Source: Mesorhizobium_L sp035547755
Lineage (GTDB): Bacteria; Pseudomonadota; Alphaproteobacteria; Rhizobiales; Rhizobiaceae
Length of the DNA stretch: 64,000 nt
Direction of reading: 5' to 3'
NCBI GenBank assembly: GCA_035547755.1
Contig: DASZUG010000082.1
Coordinates: 1-64,000 of the forward strand
Part shown: positions 51,689 to 59,608 of the stretch, in pieces
Layout: each line of letters begins with the position of its first letter
Position numbering within the stretch: the stretch's first letter is position 1
The notes under the pieces: generated by a model
Told to the model about the DNA's origin: nothing
Seen by the model: the letters and a program-made list of their open reading frames with translations, nothing else
Databases searched by the model: none
Translations under genes and position numbers: made by a program

Positions 51689-52864
51689 TCAGCCCTTGGC
51701 CGCGCCGATCTTCTTGTCCCAGATGTCGAACGCCGTCACCATCTTCTTCGGCGGCAAGGGCAGTTCCAGCGGGTTGTTTGCGATCCAGTCGGCATATTCG
51801 GGACGGCCGAACTTCTTGATGCACTCCTGGCTCGCCTCGGGCGCCATCGACAGCGGCACGTCCTTCACCGCCGGGCCGGGATAGAAATAGCCCTGGTCAT
51901 AGGCGATGGCCTGCTGCTTCTTCTGCAGCATGAAGTTCATGACATCGAGCAGGACGGCGATGCGTTCCTTGGATATGCCCTTGGGAATGCACATGTAATG
52001 CGCGTCCGTCACCCAATGGAAGCCGTCGAGCTTGCCGACCTTGGCTTCCGCCGGAACGATGCCGAGCGCACGCGGATTGATATCCCAGCCGGTCGTCGAA
52101 GCGATCATGCTGCGCGTGCCTTCGCCGAGTTCCTTCATCGTCGGCGTCGTCCCAGTCGGGTAATATTCGATGTTCTTGCCCAATTCGAGCAGATAGGCCC
52201 AGGTCTTGTCCCAGCCCTTCTCCGGGTCCATCGGGTCCTTGTCCTTGAGGAGATAAGGCAAGCCCATGAGGAAGGTACGGCCCGGACCGGAATTGGCGGG
52301 GCGGGCATACATGAACTTGTTCTTGTTCTGCTTCGTCCAGTCGAGCAGCCCATCGATGGTCGTCGGCGGCGTCTTCACCTGATCGGGCATGTATTCGAGC
52401 AGCGGCCCCGACGGGTAATAGGTGACGATGACGCCCTGATCCTGCGCCAAACCCTGCATCTTGTAGGCCTGCGGCAACAGGATTTCCTGGAGATTGGGCA
52501 ATTCGCTCATATCGGGCTTGAGGTCGACCCACAGTTTCATGTCGATGCCGGCCGAAAGCGCATCCGTTCCGGTCAGCACCAGGTCGATGTCGAGACGACC
52601 GGCATTCTGTTGCGCCTGGATCTTGGCTGGCAGTTCCGGTGACGGCGCCTTGGTATAGACGAAGCGCGAGACGAAGTCCGGCTTTGCCGCGGCGTAAGCG
52701 TCGAAGGCCGGCTGTGTCAGCGCCAGATTGCCCGCCACGTCGACGATGGTGATCGTGAGCGGGCTCTTGGGCTTCTCGGCGGCGGCAAAGACCTTGCCGC
52801 TGAAAGCCCCCAATGTCGTCAGCCCGGCAACGCCACCCATGAAATGTCTGCGGTTCAAATTCAT
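51689..52864 (-). CDS. ABC transporter, extracellular binding protein with Tat signal
   Basis: A 391-residue family-1 binding protein. The N terminus NLNRRHFMGG followed by a mild hydrophobic stretch (VAGLTTLGAFSGKVFA) is a twin-arginine signal, meaning export of a folded protein. A GGAGGAG site precedes ATG 52864; the longer frame to 53023 overlaps uxaC and is not favoured. It sits between uxaC and the ATPase gene, so it likely binds a glucuronate- or galacturonate-containing compound. The relatives by layout are polyamine/iron-type proteins, so the ligand is open. Confidence 0.85.
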   Translation of the reverse strand: MNLNRRHFMGGVAGLTTLGAFSGKVFAAAEKPKSPLTITIVDVAGNLALTQPAFDAYAAAKPDFVSRFVYTKAPSPELPAKIQAQQNAGRLDIDLVLTGTDALSAGIDMKLWVDLKPDMSELPNLQEILLPQAYKMQGLAQDQGVIVTYYPSGPLLEYMPDQVKTPPTTIDGLLDWTKQNKNKFMYARPANSGPGRTFLMGLPYLLKDKDPMDPEKGWDKTWAYLLELGKNIEYYPTGTTPTMKELGEGTRSMIASTTGWDINPRALGIVPAEAKVGKLDGFHWVTDAHYMCIPKGISKERIAVLLDVMNFMLQKKQQAIAYDQGYFYPGPAVKDVPLSMAPEASQECIKKFGRPEYADWIANNPLELPLPPKKMVTAFDIWDKKIGAAKG

Positions 52865-52889
52865 TTTCTCCTCCTTCTTTTCGCTGTTG

Positions 52890-54290
52890 TCATAGGTTGT
52901 AGGCGCGCTTGACGAGCCCATAGGCCAGCTCACGCGCGATTTCATGAGCTTCGTCTTCGTCCAGGCGATGGTCGGCGACGAGTTCAGCGAGATAGGCGCA
53001 ATCAACCCGTCGGGCCATATCATGGCGCGCCGGTATAGAGAGATAGGCGCGGGTGTCGTCGTTGAAGCCGACGGTATTGTAGAAACCAGCCGTTTCCGTC
53101 GTTAGTTCGCGGAACCGCCGCATTCCCTCTGGACTGTCGAAGAACCACCAGGGCGGACCGAGCCGCAAAGCGGGATAGTGGCCGGCAAGCGGCGCAAGCT
53201 CGCGCGAATAGCTGGTTTCGTCGAGGGTGAAGAGGATCAGTTTCAGGCGCAAGTCGTTGCCGTAGGCGTCGAGCAGCGGCTTCAATGCATGCACATAGTC
53301 CGTGCGCTGCGGAATATCCGCCCCCATGTCCTTCCCGAAGGCATCAAAAAGTGCGGGATTGTGGTTGCGGAACGAACCGGGATGGATCTGCATCACCAGA
53401 CCGTCCTCGACGCTCATCCGCGCCATTTCCGTCAGCATCTGCGCCCGGAAGAGATCCGCGTCGGAGCGATCTTGATCCGAGCGGATGACGCGCTCGAAAA
53501 GCGCCGCCGCGTCGGCGCGCGAAAGGTTTTCGGTGCGGGCGCTCTGATGGCCATGATCGGTCGCCGTCGCGCCTCTTTCCTTGAACCAGGCGCGGCGCGC
53601 CTGATGCGCCTTGAGGTAACCGTCCCAATTCATCGCATTGCCGGTCATCTCGACCAGACGCCGGACATTCTCGGCGAAACCCGGAGCTTCCGGATCGACG
53701 ACGGCATCGGGACGATAGGTCGGCACGACCCGGCCATCCCACCCGGAAGCGCGGATCGAATCGTGAAAAGCGAGATCGTCCAACGCGCTGTCGGTCGTCG
53801 CGATGACCTCGATATTGAATTTCTTGTAGAGCGCGCGCGGGCGCATGTCGGGCCGCTTCAGCGCCTCGGCGATGCGGTCATAGATATTATCGGCATTGGC
53901 AGAACTGAGGCGATCGGTGATGCCGAAGACGAATTCCATCGAATGCTCGAACCATAGCCTAGAAGGCGTGCCGGCAAAGAGGAAGAAGTTTTCCGCGAAA
54001 AGCCGCCAGATCCTGCGTCCGTCTGTCTCGACCGGACCGCCGTCGCGGCGGGGAATGCCGAGCGCCTCAAGCTCCACGCCCTGCGAATAGAGCATGCGCG
54101 TGACGTAATGGTCCGGCTTGACGAAAAGCGTGGCGGGATCGGGGAAGGCTTCATCCCTGGCGTACCAGGACGGATCGGTGTGTCCATGCGGCGAGACGAT
54201 CGGCAGCGTGGCAACGCTGTCGTAGAGCCGCCGCGCGATCGCCCGCCTCTCGGTGCCAGCCGGAAAAAGCCGATCCGGATTGAGCGCCAT
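52890..54290 (-). CDS. uxaC: Glucuronate isomerase
   Basis: A 466-residue enzyme that interconverts D-glucuronate/D-fructuronate and D-galacturonate/D-tagaturonate. The N terminus SPHGHTDPSWYARDEAFPDP carries the metal-binding His residues. HSMEFVFGI, VVPTYRPD and MQIHPGSFRNHN are family motifs, and the length matches UxaC. GGAGG precedes ATG 54290. It heads the minus-strand operon with the importer. The FadR-type regulator and uxuA are divergent. Confidence 0.96.
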   Translation of the reverse strand: MALNPDRLFPAGTERRAIARRLYDSVATLPIVSPHGHTDPSWYARDEAFPDPATLFVKPDHYVTRMLYSQGVELEALGIPRRDGGPVETDGRRIWRLFAENFFLFAGTPSRLWFEHSMEFVFGITDRLSSANADNIYDRIAEALKRPDMRPRALYKKFNIEVIATTDSALDDLAFHDSIRASGWDGRVVPTYRPDAVVDPEAPGFAENVRRLVEMTGNAMNWDGYLKAHQARRAWFKERGATATDHGHQSARTENLSRADAAALFERVIRSDQDRSDADLFRAQMLTEMARMSVEDGLVMQIHPGSFRNHNPALFDAFGKDMGADIPQRTDYVHALKPLLDAYGNDLRLKLILFTLDETSYSRELAPLAGHYPALRLGPPWWFFDSPEGMRRFRELTTETAGFYNTVGFNDDTRAYLSIPARHDMARRVDCAYLAELVADHRLDEDEAHEIARELAYGLVKRAYNL

Positions 54291-54364
54291 CAGTCCTCCG
54301 CCTTACCCAAGCGGCCAAGATGTCTGTCGACAGTTCCGCTTGCTTCTTGGCAAGCTGTAGCAAC

Positions 54365-54382
54365 TGATATACTACTATGTCA
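54365..54382. promoter_or_regulatory. Imperfect palindrome, candidate GntR/FadR-type operator
   Basis: An 18-bp site (TGATATA...TATGTCA) symmetric at 14 of 18 positions, 23 nt before the GntR gene in the 114-nt gap between uxaC and the regulator. The position fits control of both directions by the regulator at 54405. Symmetry is modest, so the call is tentative. Confidence 0.4.
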
Positions 54383-54404
54383 ATTGCTTCGAACGGAATG
54401 AACG

Positions 54405-55124
54405 ATGCGGCTTGACGAATTCGGAGATCGCAAGGTGGGGCGTGTCACGCCTGCCAAGACAATCCGGCGCGTAACGACGGCAACGGCGATCTACGAGCAT
54501 CTCCATAGCGCCATACTGTCGCTCGAACTTTCGCCGGGAACGCCGCTGCAGGAAAAGGTGATTGCCGAGCAATTCAGCGTCAGCCGGACGCCAGTGCGCG
54601 AGGCGATCATCCGGCTTGCCGAAGCGGGGCTCGTGGACATCTTTCCGCAATCTGGCACTTTCGTTTCCCGCGTACCGGTTTCGGCCATTCCAGAAGCGGT
54701 CCTGATCCGCAAGGCGCTCGAAGGCGCCACCGTCGAGGCGGCGAGCGAAATCGCTGATAAAGCCGCTATCGAAAGGCTGGACGCGATCATCGCACGGCAG
54801 CGCGTGGTCGCCGGATTGGGGGATACCAGCGCCTTTCATGACGCAGACGAGACCTTCCACGAAACGATCGCAGACATTTCCGGCCATCCCGGCGTCTGGA
54901 AACTCCTCAAGCAGGCGAAAGTCCAGATCGACAGGGCAAGACGGTTGACGTTGCCGGTTCTCGGCCGGATGGACCGCGTCATCTCGGAGCACGCCATTAT
55001 CCGCGACGCGATCGCCAGACATGACCGGCAAGCAGCGAAAGAAGCGATGATGATTCATCTGAACGCCGTCATTCCCGACGTCGATCTGCTCCGCTCGCAA
55101 TATCCGGATTATTTCGCCTTTTAG
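54405..55124 (+). CDS. GntR-family regulator (FadR/FCD subfamily)
   Basis: A 239-residue regulator. The winged helix (about 25-90) contains EKVIAEQFSVSRTPVREAII and LVDIFPQSGTFVS. The all-helical FCD ligand domain (about 100-230) shows the metal-binding Asp/His pattern (DADETFHETI, then EHAIIRDAI and MMIHLNAV). It is divergent from uxaC and followed 17 nt later by uxuA. By context it should respond to a hexuronate or its breakdown product and control both operons, as UxuR/ExuR do in enterobacteria. Confidence 0.92.
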   Translation: MRLDEFGDRKVGRVTPAKTIRRVTTATAIYEHLHSAILSLELSPGTPLQEKVIAEQFSVSRTPVREAIIRLAEAGLVDIFPQSGTFVSRVPVSAIPEAVLIRKALEGATVEAASEIADKAAIERLDAIIARQRVVAGLGDTSAFHDADETFHETIADISGHPGVWKLLKQAKVQIDRARRLTLPVLGRMDRVISEHAIIRDAIARHDRQAAKEAMMIHLNAVIPDVDLLRSQYPDYFAF

Positions 55125-55141
55125 AAGAACAGGAAATTTGC

Positions 55142-56344
55142 ATGCGCCAGGGATGGAGATGGTTTGGTCCGGAGGCAGGCGTGCCGCTGGACGCGGTGCG
55201 CCAGGCGGGAGCGACGGATGTGGTTTCGGCCCTGCATCAGATGCCGATCGGCGATGTCTGGACCGAAGCCAAAATCGCCGAGCGCAAGAATCTCATCGAT
55301 ACGACGCCGCCCGGCAGGACAAAGCTCGAATGGACGGTCATCGAGAGCATTCCCATCCCGGATGCGGTCAAGCGCAAGGGCAAGGAAGCCAGGGAGGAGA
55401 TCGAGGCCTGGATCGCCAGCATGGAGGCTGCGGCGAAGTGCGGCATCCGGACGATCTGCTACAATTTCATGCCGGTCGTCGATTGGACGCGCACCGAACT
55501 CGATTTCGTCACGCCGACGGGCGCGACGGCGATGCGGTTCGACCAGGAGCGCTTCGCCGCCTTCGATCTCTTCATCCTCGCCCGCGACGGCGTCGAGCAG
55601 GACTACGCGCCCGAAGAGCGCGCGCGCGCCCGCAAGGTTTTTGAAGCGATGAGCGAGGAGGAGATCGCCTCCATCACCCACAACATCACCAGCGCGCTGC
55701 CCGGATCGACGACGGAGCCGATGTCGATTCCCGGTTTTCGCGAGAAGCTGCGGGCCTATCGCGACATCGACGCCAAACGACTCCGGCAGAACCTGATCGA
55801 ATTCCTGGAATGCGTCGCGCCGGCCGCCGGCGCCTTGAAGGTGAAACTGACGCTTCATCCCGACGATCCGCCGCGCCCGCTATTCGGCCTGCCGCGCATC
55901 GCCTCGACGGAAGCCGACTATGCGGCGCTTTTCGATGCCGTGCCGGCGGCGTCGAACGGCATGTGTTTCTGCACCGGCAGCCTCGGTGTCCGCGCCGACA
56001 ATGACCTGGCCAAAATGGCTACACGTTTTGCGGACCGCATTCATTTCGCCCATCTGCGCGCCACGAAGCGGGAGCAAGACCCGCGAAGCTTCCACGAATC
56101 CGCGCATCTGGAGGGGGATGTTGACATGCTGGCGGTCTTGCGTGAGTTGATCCGGGAAGACGCCAAACGCATGAGGGGCGACAGAATAGTCTTCCGTCCC
56201 GACCATGGCCACCGCATGCTGGATGATCTGGATAAACCGGTGACGCCGGGCTATCCGGCGATCGGCCGCCTGCGCGGTCTCGGCGAATTGCGCGGCATCC
56301 TGCTGGCGCTGGGCGCGCCGCCCGACCCGCAGACGGTTGCCTGA
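55142..56344 (+). CDS. uxuA: Mannonate dehydratase
   Basis: A 400-residue TIM-barrel enzyme that dehydrates D-mannonate to 2-keto-3-deoxygluconate. QGWRWFGPEAGVPLDAVRQAG at the start, NFMPVVDWTRT, KLTLHPDDPPRPLFGLPRI, and RPDHGHRMLDD near the end are UxuA motifs, including the metal-binding Cys/His/Asp set (FCTGSLG, HLR). The fructuronate reductase (UxuB), which should link UxaC to UxuA, is not in this window. Confidence 0.96.
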   Translation: MRQGWRWFGPEAGVPLDAVRQAGATDVVSALHQMPIGDVWTEAKIAERKNLIDTTPPGRTKLEWTVIESIPIPDAVKRKGKEAREEIEAWIASMEAAAKCGIRTICYNFMPVVDWTRTELDFVTPTGATAMRFDQERFAAFDLFILARDGVEQDYAPEERARARKVFEAMSEEEIASITHNITSALPGSTTEPMSIPGFREKLRAYRDIDAKRLRQNLIEFLECVAPAAGALKVKLTLHPDDPPRPLFGLPRIASTEADYAALFDAVPAASNGMCFCTGSLGVRADNDLAKMATRFADRIHFAHLRATKREQDPRSFHESAHLEGDVDMLAVLRELIREDAKRMRGDRIVFRPDHGHRMLDDLDKPVTPGYPAIGRLRGLGELRGILLALGAPPDPQTVA

Positions 56345-56418
56345 ACAACAAGGAACCTTTCTCCCATCCCCGGCGTTTTCCGCGCTGCATCTTCGGCATG
56401 CGAGATGCGGAGGGAAAT

Positions 56419-57537
56419 ATGGGCGACGGCAGCGTGGATGAAGAGAAGGAAGGCGTTGTCACGGCCCCTCCTCCCAGCGGCGCCTCCATAGCGTTCCCGC
56501 TGACGATGATATTCCTGATGATGGCGGTCGCGGCGCTTTATTTCGCGCGCGATTTCTTCATGCCGGTGGTCCTCGCCTTCCTGCTTACCCTCACGCTGAC
56601 GCCCATCGTCCGCTTCTTTCGAAAACGGGGCGTACCGTCCGCCTTGTCAGCCACCTGTCTGATCATCCTGTTCGCGCTCGCCGCCGCCTTTCTCGGCTAC
56701 ATGGTGAGCGGGCCGGTTTCACGTCTCATGGGCGATGCGCCTGCGATCGGAAGGGAATTGAAGGGAAGGCTGGCGGACATCCGCAAGCCGCTCGACCAGA
56801 TCATGAAGGCGTCGGAACAGGTCGACAAGGTTTCTGAATCGGCGCGGCAGCCCGACATACAGAAAGTAGTCGTGGCGCAGCCCGGCATCCTGACCCGCGC
56901 CGCCAACAGCCTCGCATCGGCGGGAACATCAGCGGCCATCACGCTCATTCTTGCGCTTTTCCTGCTGTCGTCGGGAACGCTGTTCTACGAGAAGATCATC
57001 CAGTCCTTCGACCTGATGAGCGACAAGAAAAAGGCGCTGCGCGTGGTCTATGATGTCGAGCGTGAAATATCGCGCTATCTCCTGACGATCGCCGTCATTA
57101 ATTCCTGCCTTGGCGCGGTGATCGGAACCGGATTGTGGCTGATCGGCGTGCCCGATCCGCTGGTCTGGGGTATTGCCGCCGCGCTGCTCAACTTCCTGCC
57201 TTATGTCGGCGCGCTGCTCGGCATCATCTTCGTCGCGGCCATCTCCCTGATCTCGTTCCAGTCGCTCGGCTACGCGATTATCGCGCCGGCTTTCTATTTC
57301 GCCTGTACGGTCATCGAGGGACAGTTCCTCACCCCGATGATCGTCGGCCGCCGGCTCGAGTTGAATTCGGTGGCCGTCTTCATCGCCATGGCTTTCTGGA
57401 CATGGTTATGGGGAGCGGTGGGAACGCTGATCGCCGTGCCGCTCCTCGTCGTGGTGAAGGTCTTCTGCGACCATTTCCATGGGCTGCGCCATGTCGGCAA
57501 CTTCCTGTCGGCCCAGCAGGTCATGGAAGAGGAGTGA
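56419..57537 (+). CDS. AI-2E family transporter
   Basis: A 372-residue membrane protein. An N-terminal pair of hydrophobic segments (about 20-65) is followed by a soluble region (about 95-160) and five or more further segments. PLVWGIAAALLNFLPYVGALLG and LGYAIIAPAFYFACTVIEGQFLTPMIVG are the family signature. Members are exporters of small molecules or cations; only a few export AI-2, so the name should not be taken literally. GGAGGG before ATG 56419 sets the start over an ATG at 56398. No functional partner lies next to it. Confidence 0.9.
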   Translation: MGDGSVDEEKEGVVTAPPPSGASIAFPLTMIFLMMAVAALYFARDFFMPVVLAFLLTLTLTPIVRFFRKRGVPSALSATCLIILFALAAAFLGYMVSGPVSRLMGDAPAIGRELKGRLADIRKPLDQIMKASEQVDKVSESARQPDIQKVVVAQPGILTRAANSLASAGTSAAITLILALFLLSSGTLFYEKIIQSFDLMSDKKKALRVVYDVEREISRYLLTIAVINSCLGAVIGTGLWLIGVPDPLVWGIAAALLNFLPYVGALLGIIFVAAISLISFQSLGYAIIAPAFYFACTVIEGQFLTPMIVGRRLELNSVAVFIAMAFWTWLWGAVGTLIAVPLLVVVKVFCDHFHGLRHVGNFLSAQQVMEEE

Positions 57538-57583
57538 AGGCGGCAGGCCGTCGTGCCCGCATTAGGCCGCTCACGGAGACAGG

Positions 57584-58174
57584 TCAGCGCGGCGCGCGCT
57601 TGGCCAGGATTCTCTGCAATGTGCGGCGGTGCATGTTCAGCCTGCGCGCCGTTTCCGAGACGTTGCGGTCGCACATCTCGTAAACGCGCTGGATATGCTC
57701 CCACCTGACGCGGTCGGCGGACATGGGATTTTCCGGCGGCGCAACCTTCTCGCCATCCGCCCGGGTCAGGGCCGCGAGCACATCGTCGGCATCGGCGGGT
57801 TTCGACAGGTAATCCACCGCGCCCAGCTTCACGGCCGTGACCGCCGTCGCTATGTTGCCATAGCCCGTCAGGATGACCGTGCGGGCATCGTCGCGGCGAT
57901 CCCTTATCGCGGACACGACATCGAGGCCGTTGCCGTCGCCGAGGCGCATATCCACCACCGCATAGGCCGGCGCCTTCACCTTCACTTTCGCGACAGCTTC
58001 CTCGACGCTTTCGGCGGTCTCGACCTCAAAGCCCCGCCCTTCCATGGCGCGGGCCAGTCGCGTCAGGAAAGGCCTGTCGTCATCCACGATCAAAAGGGAG
58101 TGGTCTTTTCCGGGAACCAGGTCGCCCAATGTGCCTTCGTCCATCATTGCATTGTCCTGCAGCATCGTTTCCAT
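57584..58174 (-). CDS. actR: ActR/RegA-family response regulator
   Basis: A 196-residue regulator. The receiver has SLLIVDDD, phospho-acceptor Asp75 (VVDMRLGDG), Thr in VILTGYGN and Lys in YLSKPAD. A proline-containing linker leads to a Fis-type helix-turn-helix (about 155-190; NVSETARRLNMHRRTLQRIL), which is almost invariant across RegA/ActR proteins. It is the partner of ActS, encoded 51 nt upstream. The pair is known in rhizobia and Rhodobacter to control redox-, carbon dioxide-, nitrogen- and acid-related genes. Confidence 0.95.
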   Translation of the reverse strand: METMLQDNAMMDEGTLGDLVPGKDHSLLIVDDDRPFLTRLARAMEGRGFEVETAESVEEAVAKVKVKAPAYAVVDMRLGDGNGLDVVSAIRDRRDDARTVILTGYGNIATAVTAVKLGAVDYLSKPADADDVLAALTRADGEKVAPPENPMSADRVRWEHIQRVYEMCDRNVSETARRLNMHRRTLQRILAKRAPR

Positions 58175-58225
58175 CCAAGCCCGTTTTCATTCATTTGCGT
58201 CTAATATAGTGACGTTTTAGCGATT

Positions 58226-59608
58226 TCAGCCTTCCATGAAGGCATTGCGCGGCCATTTTATCGTAATGGTGGCGCCAACGCCCGGCTCGGACGCGTTCGC
58301 GAAAGTGATGTCGGCGCCTGAGCGCTCCAGAAGGGTTTTCGCGATGAAGAGGCCGAGACCGAGCCCGCCGCCTTCCTCGGACGAGGGACGCGTCGTCATA
58401 TAGGGCTCACCGATACGGTCGACGACTTCCAGCGGGAAGCCCGGCCCATCGTCGCGTAATTCGATCGTAACGAACCGCTCGTCCCAGCGCCAGCGGATGG
58501 TCACCGTGGAGCGCGCGAAATCGACGGCGTTCTCCACCAGGTTGCCGAGACCGTAGATGACGCCGGGATTACGACGCGAGACCGGCTCGGAGCCGCTTTG
58601 CCGTCCGGGTTCGAGCTTTATGGCGATCCCGAAGTCACGATGCGGCGCGATGACTTCCTCGATCAAGGAGGTAAGCGGCAGGCGCGCCATGTGCACCTCG
58701 CTTTCAGAGGAGAGGCTGGTGAGCCGCTTCAGGATTTCCCGGCAGCGTTCGCTTTGGGTCCGAAGCAGCGTGACGTCCTCGCTGACGCGCGGATCCTCGC
58801 CGAGCGAGCGCTGCATCTCCTTGGCGACCAGCGCGATCGTCGCGAGCGGCGTGCCAAGCTCATGAGCGGCGGCGGCGGCCAACCCGTCCAGGGCCGAGAG
58901 ATGCTGCTCGCGCTGCAGGATCAGTTCCGTCTCGGAAAGCGCGGTGGCGAGCAAGCGCGCTTCCTGCGCGACGCGCCAGGCAAAGATGCCGGTGAAGGCG
59001 ATGCTCGACACAAGTGCGATCCACACGCCGAAGACGTAGAGGAAGGGCAGAGGCAACTCCATTCCCGTGCCCCAGGGCAAGGGCAGATGGAAGTAGGAGA
59101 GGAGCGTCACGGCGGCGACGACGATGGCGCCGAGCATGGTGGTGAGCGTCAGCGGCAGCGACGTGGCGGAGATCACCACCGGCACCGTCATCAACAGCGA
59201 AAACGGGTTGGTCAGGCCGCCGGTCATGTAAAGCAGGCCCGCTAGTTGCAATGCATCGAAAAGAAGGATGGCGAAAGACGCGTTCGGCGGGAGCCTGTGG
59301 GTCGCCGGATGGCGGAAGCCGAGGAAAAGGTTGAGTCCTGCGGAGATTGCAATCAGGACGAAACAGGGACTGACCGGCAACGGGAATTTCAAGGAATAGG
59401 CGACGAAGATCACCGCCGCGCTCTGGCCCACGATGGCCATCCAGCGCAGGCGGATGAGCGTGTTCAGCCTGAGGAGCCGGGCCTGCATCGGATCGGGAAC
59501 ATGGGTCACGACGGCCATGTCCCTATATGCGCCCGGTATCCGTGAACGCCAAGCTGCAAACCGGTGGGCGTTTTCGTCCATTTCCTGCAATGTCATGATC
59601 CTGCTCAT
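58226..59608 (-). CDS. actS: ActS/RegB-family redox sensor kinase
   Basis: A 460-residue membrane kinase with six hydrophobic segments (about 55-212). It keeps the RegB quinone-site motif GGLTNPF (130-136), His249 in AAHELGTPL, and a cysteine exactly 40 residues later (Cys289, SERCREIL), as in Rhodobacter RegB where that cysteine is redox-active. The ATPase domain has NLVENAVDFA, DDGPGFP and GGGLGLGLF. The ATG overlaps the hrpB stop, so translation may be coupled. By motif content it should sense the quinone pool or oxygen state and phosphorylate ActR. Confidence 0.95.
   Translation of the reverse strand: MSRIMTLQEMDENAHRFAAWRSRIPGAYRDMAVVTHVPDPMQARLLRLNTLIRLRWMAIVGQSAAVIFVAYSLKFPLPVSPCFVLIAISAGLNLFLGFRHPATHRLPPNASFAILLFDALQLAGLLYMTGGLTNPFSLLMTVPVVISATSLPLTLTTMLGAIVVAAVTLLSYFHLPLPWGTGMELPLPFLYVFGVWIALVSSIAFTGIFAWRVAQEARLLATALSETELILQREQHLSALDGLAAAAAHELGTPLATIALVAKEMQRSLGEDPRVSEDVTLLRTQSERCREILKRLTSLSSESEVHMARLPLTSLIEEVIAPHRDFGIAIKLEPGRQSGSEPVSRRNPGVIYGLGNLVENAVDFARSTVTIRWRWDERFVTIELRDDGPGFPLEVVDRIGEPYMTTRPSSEEGGGLGLGLFIAKTLLERSGADITFANASEPGVGATITIKWPRNAFMEG

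Noticed and set aside
56419..57537. Quorum-sensing AI-2 exporter
   Set aside because: Most members of the AI-2E family do not export AI-2, and no Lux or Lsr gene is nearby.
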